Shown here one piece after another: positions 1 through 5,481 of a DNA stretch of 5,481 bases. Under the pieces are notes generated by a model. It did no database searches and had not been told where the DNA came from. It saw nothing but the letters and a program-made list of their open reading frames with translations. The stretch is from an uncultured Acetobacteraceae bacterium (GTDB taxonomy: Bacteria > Pseudomonadota > Alphaproteobacteria > Acetobacterales > Acetobacteraceae). The position numbers and the translations under genes were made by a program. The stretch covers positions 1-5,481 of the forward strand of contig CAIMEK010000929.1 of assembly GCA_903839965.1 (NCBI GenBank). The letters run 5' to 3'. How positions within the stretch are numbered: position 1 is the first letter of the stretch; every line of letters begins with the position of its first letter.

Positions 1-1
1 G

Positions 2-493
2 GCGCTCGCCGCCGCGCCCGGGGGTGCCGCCGTCGGTACGCTGCTGGTGTCGGCCCCGGTGGTCATGCTCGGCACGGAGGGCAGTGCCGCGCATGTCGGC
101 GCCAAGCTGTGGCTGAAGGACAGCGCCGTGTCCGCCGGGCCGCTCTACAGCGCGCCCAACGGCATCGAGCTTGGCCGCGTGGACGATCCCACCGCGGCCA
201 AGGCCAAGGCGGGGGAGGCGGTCGACGGTTTCCTGGCGGTCGAGATCGAGGGCTACGTGGCGGCGGATGCCGTGGTGGCGAGCCTCGAGCCGATCTGGCA
301 GGACGCCGAAATGAACTACGAGTTCACCTGCGGCGCCTGCCACACCCTGCACGACCCGCACGAGCACACCGCGGCCGAGTGGGCGACCGAAATGCCGACG
401 ATGGCCAAGAACGCCAACCTCCAGCTCAACGAGGCCATGCCAATTCTCAAATGGCTGCAAACCGAATCGCTCAAACCCAAGTCCGGCAACTGA
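2..493 (+). CDS. TorC-like c-type cytochrome, C-terminal part (SH3-like linker plus mono-haem domain); 5' end outside window
   Basis: The reading frame is open from base 2 to the TGA at 491-493 (163 codons) and has no start within the window. A GTG at 47 is in frame, but the protein already reads through upstream of it, so it is not the likely start. The sequence shows one haem c site, CGACH, at 329-343, preceded by LEPIWQDAEMNYEFT and followed by a helical stretch ending in ILKWLQTES. This is collinear with the end of E. coli TorC (IKPIW...CNQCH...LLKYLQ), including the preceding region with GTLLVSAPVVML and the GFLAVEIEGYV strand, which match TorC's SH3-like linker. In that family an N-terminal NapC/NirT tetrahaem domain anchored in the inner membrane oxidises quinol, and this terminal haem passes electrons to the periplasmic reductase. 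The N-terminal domain is not visible, so a shorter mono-haem protein cannot be excluded. The reductase genes follow 16 bases downstream, which supports the electron-donor role. Confidence 0.85.
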   Translation, partial: ALAAAPGGAAVGTLLVSAPVVMLGTEGSAAHVGAKLWLKDSAVSAGPLYSAPNGIELGRVDDPTAAKAKAGEAVDGFLAVEIEGYVAADAVVASLEPIWQDAEMNYEFTCGACHTLHDPHEHTAAEWATEMPTMAKNANLQLNEAMPILKWLQTESLKPKSGN

Positions 494-498
494 CCGGC

Positions 499-503
499 AG
501 GAG
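499..503 (+). promoter_or_regulatory. Ribosome binding site for reductase copy 1
   Basis: AGGAG lies 6 bases before a GTG codon at 510. It sits between the cytochrome stop (491-493) and the reductase, and it decides the GTG start. No other well-placed start with a Shine-Dalgarno sequence lies between here and the twin-arginine motif. Confidence 0.75.
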
Positions 504-509
504 ATCGTC

Positions 510-2945
510 GTGATCGACACATTTTGCGTGCGTGAAGCAGCGGATCGGACCAGCGTATCGCGCCGCCGCCTGCTTGCCGGCACCGCCGCCGTGGCGGCGT
601 TTCCCCTGGTGGGCGCCGCGCCGAAGTCGGATGACCTGATCCTGCCCCCCGCGGGCACCGAACAGATTCTCACCACCGGCGACAGCGAGGGCCTGCTCGA
701 CGTGCACCTGCGCGACGGCCAGGTGATCGGCGTGTCCAGCCTCGACTCGCCGGCCAACGAGGCCTCGCCGATGGGGCTCAACTGGTACCAGCGCGCCATC
801 GCGTCCGACCGCATCCTGTATCCGATGATCCGCGCGGACTGGAAGCCGGGCGGCAGCGGCGGCGACCGCAGCACCCGCGGCATGCCGAAATACCGCCGTG
901 CCACCTGGGAAGAAGCGCTCGACCTGGTCGCCGGCGAACTGAAGCGGGTGAAGGCCAGCTACGGCAACGAAGCGATCCTCGGCGCGGTTTCCGGCGGCTG
1001 GCAGACCGCCGGGCAATTGCACGCCAAGCTCGCCCAGGTCGGCCGCTTCCTCGGCCTGTACGGCGGCTACACCACCATGATCGGCAACAAGAGCTACGCC
1101 TGCTGGCAATGGGGCGCGCCATACTCGTGGGGCGTGCAGTACCCCGACGACTCGATGGCCGATACGCAGGCCAACACCAACGCGATGATCTTCTGGGCGT
1201 CCGACCCGATGGACTGCCTGAAGGTGCGCGCCATCTCGTACGGGCGCACCCGCACCTGGCTGCAGCAGCTCAAGGCGCGCGGCGTGAAGATGATCGCCAT
1301 CGACCCGCTGCTCACCGAAACCGGGCGCATGTGCGACCAGTGGATCGCCATCCGGCCGGGCAGCGACGTCGCGCTGATGGCGGCGATGGCGTACTACATG
1401 ATCAGCGAGAAGAAGGCCGATACCGCCTTCCTCGCGGCTTACACCGTCGGCTACGAGCCGTTCCGCCAGTACATCATGGGCGAGACCGACGGGGTGAAGA
1501 AAACCCCGGACTGGGCTGCCAAACTCACCGACCTCAGTGTCGAGACGATCACCGCGCTGGCGAAGTTCTACGCCGAGACGCCGAAGGTGAAGATCACCTC
1601 GTCGCGCGGCATCCAGCGTTGCGATCACGGCGAGCAGAACGTGCGCATGCTGATCACGCTCGCCCTGCTGAAAGGCGAGATGGGGCTGCCCGGCGGCGGC
1701 CTCACCTTCGAGATCCCGGGCTACGCCGGGCAGGGCGATGCCCGGCTGAAGGCGCGCGGCCCGGCCAGCTTCCCGGGCGTTGCCAATCCGGTGACGCAGG
1801 CCATCATCGAACAGCGTTCCGCCGAATCGCTGCTGAATGCGCCGGTGGTGATGAACCACAACGGCAAGCCCTACCCGTATCCGCAGCCCGGCAAGTCGGA
1901 GTGCAAGCTGGCCTACTGGGTCGGCGGCGCCACGCTGAACCAGCACGACGACATCAACCTGAACCTGAAGGCCTACGGCAAGTTCGAGACCATCATCGTG
2001 CAGGACAGCTGGTGGACGCCGGCGACCCGCATGGCCGATATCGTGCTGCCGGTGGCCTGCCTGTTCGAGCGCAACGACATCACCCAGTTCTGGCGCTACG
2101 TGGTCTACCAGCACAAGATCATGGAGCCGGTCGGCGAGGCGCGCAGCGACTTCGAGATTTTCAAGGAACTCGGCAAGCGGCTCGGCATCTACGACCGCTT
2201 CGTGATGGGCATGGACAGCGAGGACGCCTGGCTGCGCCGGCTGTTCTCGATGGGCGAGCCGCCGATGAGCTACGAGGATTTCAAGCGCGTCGGCTTCTAC
2301 AAGCTGCCGGTGGACGAGAGCCCGTACGTGGCCTTCGCCGATTTCCGCCGCGACCCGAAGGCCAACCCGCTGAAGACCGCTTCGGGCAAGTTCGAGATCC
2401 ACTCGGAGACGATCGCCGGCTACAAGTATGCCGACTGCCCGCCCTCGCCACAGTTCATCGAGCCGTTCGAATGGCTGGGCAGCGCCAAGGCCGCGCAGTA
2501 CCCCCTGCACATCTTCAACAAGCATCCGAAATGGCGCCGCCACTCCTCGTACGACAACGTCGAGGCGCTGCACACTTTCAGCAAGGTGAAAGGCTTCGAG
2601 CCGATCACCATGAACCCGAAGGACGCCGCCGACCGCGGGCTGGTGGAAGGCGACGTGGTGCGGGTGTTCAACGACCGCGGTTCGATCCTCTGCGGCGTGC
2701 GCGTCACCAACGAGATCCGTCCGCGCGTGGTGATGATCCAGGAAGGCTCGTGGTACCGCCCGGCGGAACCCGGCCGCATCGGCAGCCTCGACCGCGGCGG
2801 CTGCGCCAGTTCGCTGACGGCGCAGCGCGGCACCTCGGAACTGGCCCAGGGACCGGTCTGCCACGACAGCCTGGTGCAGGTGGAGAAATACACCGGCGAC
2901 GCCAAGCCGAACGATTGGGCGCCGATCGTGCCGGTTCAGTCGTAA
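510..2945 (+). CDS. Periplasmic molybdopterin (bis-MGD) oxidoreductase, TorA/DorA/BisC-like S-/N-oxide reductase type, copy 1
   Basis: This 811-residue protein starts with GTG. It has a Tat signal: SRRRLL at residues 17-22, then a hydrophobic Ala-rich stretch to about 36, with probable cleavage near VGA-AP. No Fe-S cysteine motif follows, as in single-subunit periplasmic TMAO and DMSO reductases. Trp164 (GGWQTAG) and Ser195 (GNKSYACWQ) are 31 residues apart, the same as Trp116 and Ser147 of Rhodobacter DMSO reductase, so Ser195 is the inferred Mo ligand. The position of DMSO reductase Tyr114 is Gly162; TorA also lacks this Tyr. Further family landmarks are MGLPGGG (391-397), FERND (519-523), KHPKWRRHS (671-679), NPKDAADRGLVEGDVVRVFN from 702 and GTSELAQ (774-780), all with clear TorA counterparts. 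It probably reduces an S- or N-oxide or related compound with electrons from the TorC-like protein encoded just upstream. The substrate is unknown, because several active-site loops are unlike TorA. The family is firm; the exact reaction is not. Confidence 0.9.
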   Translation: MIDTFCVREAADRTSVSRRRLLAGTAAVAAFPLVGAAPKSDDLILPPAGTEQILTTGDSEGLLDVHLRDGQVIGVSSLDSPANEASPMGLNWYQRAIASDRILYPMIRADWKPGGSGGDRSTRGMPKYRRATWEEALDLVAGELKRVKASYGNEAILGAVSGGWQTAGQLHAKLAQVGRFLGLYGGYTTMIGNKSYACWQWGAPYSWGVQYPDDSMADTQANTNAMIFWASDPMDCLKVRAISYGRTRTWLQQLKARGVKMIAIDPLLTETGRMCDQWIAIRPGSDVALMAAMAYYMISEKKADTAFLAAYTVGYEPFRQYIMGETDGVKKTPDWAAKLTDLSVETITALAKFYAETPKVKITSSRGIQRCDHGEQNVRMLITLALLKGEMGLPGGGLTFEIPGYAGQGDARLKARGPASFPGVANPVTQAIIEQRSAESLLNAPVVMNHNGKPYPYPQPGKSECKLAYWVGGATLNQHDDINLNLKAYGKFETIIVQDSWWTPATRMADIVLPVACLFERNDITQFWRYVVYQHKIMEPVGEARSDFEIFKELGKRLGIYDRFVMGMDSEDAWLRRLFSMGEPPMSYEDFKRVGFYKLPVDESPYVAFADFRRDPKANPLKTASGKFEIHSETIAGYKYADCPPSPQFIEPFEWLGSAKAAQYPLHIFNKHPKWRRHSSYDNVEALHTFSKVKGFEPITMNPKDAADRGLVEGDVVRVFNDRGSILCGVRVTNEIRPRVVMIQEGSWYRPAEPGRIGSLDRGGCASSLTAQRGTSELAQGPVCHDSLVQVEKYTGDAKPNDWAPIVPVQS

Positions 2946-2953
2946 TCACGGCC

Positions 2954-2959
2954 GGGAGG
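2954..2959 (+). promoter_or_regulatory. Ribosome binding site for reductase copy 2
   Basis: GGGAGG lies 8 bases upstream of the ATG at 2968, in the 22-base gap after the copy 1 stop. It selects this ATG over the in-frame ATG at 3007 (Met14), which has no Shine-Dalgarno sequence in front of it. Having its own strong site means copy 2 can be translated independently of copy 1. Confidence 0.75.
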
Positions 2960-2967
2960 CAGCCATC

Positions 2968-5403
2968 ATGTTCGATATTGTGCACATGCCCGACGAACCG
3001 GGCCCGATGAGCGTCACCCGCCGCCGCCTGCTCGCCGGCACCGCGGCGGTGGCGGCGTTGCCGGTCATGGGCGCGGCACCGAAGTCGGACGACCTGATCC
3101 TGCCTCCCGCGGGCAGCGAGCAGATCCTCACCACCGCGGACAGCGAGGGTCTGCTCGACGTGCATCTGCGCGACGGCCAGGTGATCGGCGTGTCCAGCCT
3201 CGACTCGCCGGCCAACGAGGCCTCGCCGATGGGGCTCAACTGGTACCAGCGCGCCATCGCTTCCGACCGCATCCTTTATCCGATGATCCGCACGGACTGG
3301 AAACCGGGCGGCAGCGGCGGTGACCGCAGCACGCGCGGCGTGCCGAAATACCGCCGCGCCACCTGGGAAGAAGCGCTCGACCTCGTTGCCGGCGAACTGA
3401 AGCGGGTGAAGGCCAGCTACGGCAACGAAGCGATCCTGAGCGACTTCGCGGCCGGCGGCTGGCAGACCGCCGGGCAACTGCACGCCAAGGTCGCGCAGTT
3501 CGGCCGCTTCATGGGCTTGTTCGGCGGCTACACCTACAGCATCGGCAGCAAGAGCTACGCCTGCTGGCAATGGGGCGCGCCGTACTCGTGGGGCGTGCAA
3601 TACCCCGACGACTCGATGGCCGACACGGCGGCCAACACCAACGCGATGATCTTCTGGGCGTCCGACCCGATGGACTGCCTGAAGGTGCGCGCCATTTCCT
3701 TCGGCCGCACCCGCACCTGGCTGCAACAGCTCAAGGCGCGCGGCGTGAAAATGATCGCCATCGACCCGCTGCTCACCGAAACCGGGCGCATGTGCGACCA
3801 GTGGATCGCCATCCGCCCGGGCAGCGACGTCGCGCTGATGGCGGCCATCGCCTACCACATGATCAGCGAAAAGAAGGCCGACACCGCCTTCCTCGACACC
3901 TGCACGGTCGGCTACGAGCCGTTCCGCAAATACATCATGGGCGAAACCGACGGGGTCAAGAAAACCTCCGAGTGGGCCTCGAAACTCACCGACCTCAGCG
4001 TCGAGACGATCGACGGCCTGGCGAAGTTCTACGCCGATACGCCGAAGGTGAAGGTGGTCTCGGCACGCGGCATCCAGCGTTGCGACCACGGCGAGCAGAA
4101 CGTGCGCATGCTGATCACGCTGGCCCTGCTGAAAGGCGAAATGGGCCTGCCTGGCGGCGGCCTCACCTTTGAGGTGCCGGGCTTTGCCGGGCAAGGCGAC
4201 GCCCGCCTGAAGGCGCGCGGGCCGGCCGGCTTCCCGGGCGTTGCCAATCCGGTCACCCAGGCCATCATCGCGCAACAGTCCGCCCGGACGGTGCTGAACG
4301 CACCGGTGGTGGTGAACCACAACGGCAAGCAATACCCCTACCCGCAGCCCGGCAAGTCGGAGTGCAAGCTCGCCTACTGGATGGGCGGCAGCTCGATGAA
4401 CCAACACGACGACATCAACCTCAACCTGAAGGCGCTGGCGAAACTCGAGACCGTCATCGTGCACGACAGTTGGTGGACGCCCGGCGCCCGCATGGCCGAC
4501 ATCGTGCTGCCGGTGGCCTGTCTGTTCGAGCGCAACGACATCACCCAGTTCTGGCGCTACGTGGTCTATCAGCACAAGATCATGGAACCGGTCGGCGAGG
4601 CCCGCAGCGACTTCGAGATCTTCAAGGAGCTGGGCAAGCGTCTGGGCATCTACGACCGCTTCGTCATGGGCATGGACAGCGAAGACGCCTGGCTGCGCCG
4701 CCTCTACGCGATGGGCGAACCGCCGATGAGCTACGAGGATTTCAAGCGCGTCGGCTTCTACAAACTGCCGATCGACGAAAGCCCCTACGTGGCCTTCGCC
4801 GACTTCCGCCGCGACCCAAAGGCCAACCCGCTGAAGACGGCCTCCGGCAAGTTCGAGATCTACTCGGAGACGATCGCGAACTACAAATACGCGGAGTGCC
4901 CGCCCACGCCGCAATTCATGGAACCGTTCGAGTGGCTGGGCAGCCCCAAGACCGCGCAATACCCGCTGCACATCATCAACAAGCACCCGAAATGGCGCCG
5001 CCACTCGTCGTACGACGACGTCAAGTCGCTGCACACCTACAGCAAGGTGAAAGGCTATGAGCCGATCACCATGAACCCGAAGGACGCGGCCGAGCGCGGT
5101 CTGGTCGAGGGCGACATCGTCCGGGTGTTCAACGACCGCGGCTCGGTGGTGTGCGGACTGCTGATCACGCCCGAAATCCGCCCGCGCGTGGTGATGATCT
5201 CGGAAGGCGCCTGGTACCGTCCGGCGGAGCCCGGCCGCATCGGCAGCATCGACCGCGGCGGCTGCGCCAACTCATTGACAGCGCAACGCGGCACCTCGGA
5301 ACTGGCCCAGGGCCCGGTCTGCCACGACAGCCTGGTGCAAATCGAGAAATACACCGGCGACGCCAAACCGAACGACTGGGCGCCGATCGTGCCCGTGGCG
5401 TAG
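2968..5403 (+). CDS. Periplasmic molybdopterin (bis-MGD) oxidoreductase, TorA/DorA/BisC-like S-/N-oxide reductase type, copy 2
   Basis: This 811-residue paralogue of the preceding gene starts with ATG and is about 88% identical by manual alignment. There is one extra residue near 158 and one fewer at the C-terminus. The Tat motif is TRRRLL (17-22). Trp165 and the inferred Mo ligand Ser196 (GSKSYACWQ) keep the 31-residue spacing of DMSO reductase, and Gly163 stands where DMSO reductase has Tyr114. No Fe-S motif is present. FERND, QFWRYVVYQ, KHPKWRRHS, NPKDAAERG and GTSELAQ are kept, so the enzyme looks intact and is not a decaying copy. Differences from copy 1 concentrate in the leader, in SDFAA versus GAVS just before the catalytic Trp, in MGLFGGYTYS versus LGLYGGYTTM before the Ser, and in GGSSMNQ versus GGATLNQ. 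It is probably the last gene of the operon within view and would share the TorC-like electron donor. It may be an isoenzyme with different substrate preference; that is inference. Confidence 0.9.
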   Translation: MFDIVHMPDEPGPMSVTRRRLLAGTAAVAALPVMGAAPKSDDLILPPAGSEQILTTADSEGLLDVHLRDGQVIGVSSLDSPANEASPMGLNWYQRAIASDRILYPMIRTDWKPGGSGGDRSTRGVPKYRRATWEEALDLVAGELKRVKASYGNEAILSDFAAGGWQTAGQLHAKVAQFGRFMGLFGGYTYSIGSKSYACWQWGAPYSWGVQYPDDSMADTAANTNAMIFWASDPMDCLKVRAISFGRTRTWLQQLKARGVKMIAIDPLLTETGRMCDQWIAIRPGSDVALMAAIAYHMISEKKADTAFLDTCTVGYEPFRKYIMGETDGVKKTSEWASKLTDLSVETIDGLAKFYADTPKVKVVSARGIQRCDHGEQNVRMLITLALLKGEMGLPGGGLTFEVPGFAGQGDARLKARGPAGFPGVANPVTQAIIAQQSARTVLNAPVVVNHNGKQYPYPQPGKSECKLAYWMGGSSMNQHDDINLNLKALAKLETVIVHDSWWTPGARMADIVLPVACLFERNDITQFWRYVVYQHKIMEPVGEARSDFEIFKELGKRLGIYDRFVMGMDSEDAWLRRLYAMGEPPMSYEDFKRVGFYKLPIDESPYVAFADFRRDPKANPLKTASGKFEIYSETIANYKYAECPPTPQFMEPFEWLGSPKTAQYPLHIINKHPKWRRHSSYDDVKSLHTYSKVKGYEPITMNPKDAAERGLVEGDIVRVFNDRGSVVCGLLITPEIRPRVVMISEGAWYRPAEPGRIGSIDRGGCANSLTAQRGTSELAQGPVCHDSLVQIEKYTGDAKPNDWAPIVPVA

Positions 5404-5481
5404 GGAAGCAAGGCCAGGGCTCCGCCCCATAGGCACTAAAATAGGCTTTGACGCGGCTCGGCGGGGTACGATTCATCGCGA

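Larger units (their letters stand above)
510..5403 (+). repeat. Tandem duplication of a whole reductase gene
   Basis: Two direct copies of about 2.44 kb (510-2945 and 2968-5403) are aligned end to end with a 22-base spacer. The offset is 2458 bases before the one-codon insertion near residue 158 and 2461 bases after it. Faint similarity continues into the leaders (CCGGCAGGAG versus CCGGGAGGCAG, then GTGATCGAC versus ATGTTCGAT), so the duplicated unit probably included the ribosome binding site. No insertion-sequence ends or target-site duplications were seen at the junction. Confidence 0.9.

Noticed and set aside
471..2864. Very long open frame on the minus strand (about 797 codons) opposite reductase copy 1
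   Set aside because: It mirrors the coding strand of a clearly recognised gene in GC-rich DNA, where antisense stops are rare. Its product is a low-complexity run rich in Ala, Arg, Val, His and Gly with no recognisable motif.
510..2945. Assignment as a nitrate, arsenate or formate-type molybdoenzyme
   Set aside because: Those types carry an N-terminal Fe-S cysteine cluster motif and often Cys or Sec at Mo. Here no such cysteine spacing is present, and Ser aligns with the Mo ligand of DMSO/TMAO reductases.
2946..2967. Mobile-element scar as the origin of the duplication
   Set aside because: The 22-base gap holds only a ribosome binding site. No inverted repeats, transposase remnants or target duplications were seen at the junction or flanks.
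3007..3009. Alternative start of copy 2 at Met14
   Set aside because: No Shine-Dalgarno sequence precedes it, whereas the ATG at 2968 has GGGAGG at good spacing. It would also leave only four residues before the twin arginines.
1109..3010. Long + strand open frame (633 codons) overlapping copy 1 in another phase
   Set aside because: Arg/Ala/Gly/His-rich translation typical of a shifted frame in GC-rich coding DNA. It lies entirely over a well-supported gene and has no domain signature.
2704..5034. Very long open frame on the minus strand (about 776 codons) opposite reductase copy 2
   Set aside because: It resembles the antisense frame of copy 1 only because the sense genes are duplicates. 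It runs across the copy 1/copy 2 junction, which fits a compositional artefact and not a gene.
5417..5427. Small hairpin GGGC-TCC-GCCC after the copy 2 stop as a terminator
   Set aside because: The stem is only 4 pairs and no T-run follows; the next bases are CATAGGC.

Overview
The window is GC-rich throughout, and every convincing gene lies on the + strand. The Tat-exported molybdoenzymes and the multihaem-type cytochrome c partner point to a Gram-negative, anaerobically respiring bacterium, most likely a high-GC proteobacterium. Genus cannot be set from this sequence.

Layout: (1) Bases 2-493 hold the 3' part of a TorC-like cytochrome c gene that is open at the left edge. What is visible is the SH3-like linker and the C-terminal mono-haem domain (CGACH). 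(2) Bases 510-2945 hold an 811-residue Tat-exported molybdopterin oxidoreductase of the TorA/DorA/BisC (S-/N-oxide reductase) type. (3) Bases 2968-5403 hold a second, tandem copy of the same enzyme, also 811 residues and about 88% identical by eye. (4) Bases 5404-5481 are a short tail with no gene. Gaps of 16 and 22 bases, each containing a good ribosome binding site, indicate one transcript whose promoter lies left of the window.

Inferred function: a membrane-anchored pentahaem-type cytochrome takes electrons from the quinol pool and its terminal haem hands them to a soluble periplasmic bis-MGD reductase. Here there are two alternative reductases for one cytochrome. Both keep the spacing of the catalytic Trp and the molybdenum-ligand Ser known from DMSO and TMAO reductases (31 residues), and neither has an N-terminal Fe-S cysteine motif. 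Several active-site signatures are nevertheless non-canonical and shared by both copies: KSYACWQW in place of YSTGAAQ, GGATLNQ/GGSSMNQ in place of the G-x-NP motif, and QFWRYVVYQ after FERND. This suggests an uncharacterised branch whose substrate cannot be named from sequence.

The most interesting feature is the duplication itself. Most of the protein is nearly invariant between copies. The differences cluster in the leader, next to the catalytic Trp, and just before the Mo-ligand Ser, as expected if the copies have specialised for different substrates or conditions. All comparisons with TorA, TorC and DorA were made from memory of those sequences, without a database search.
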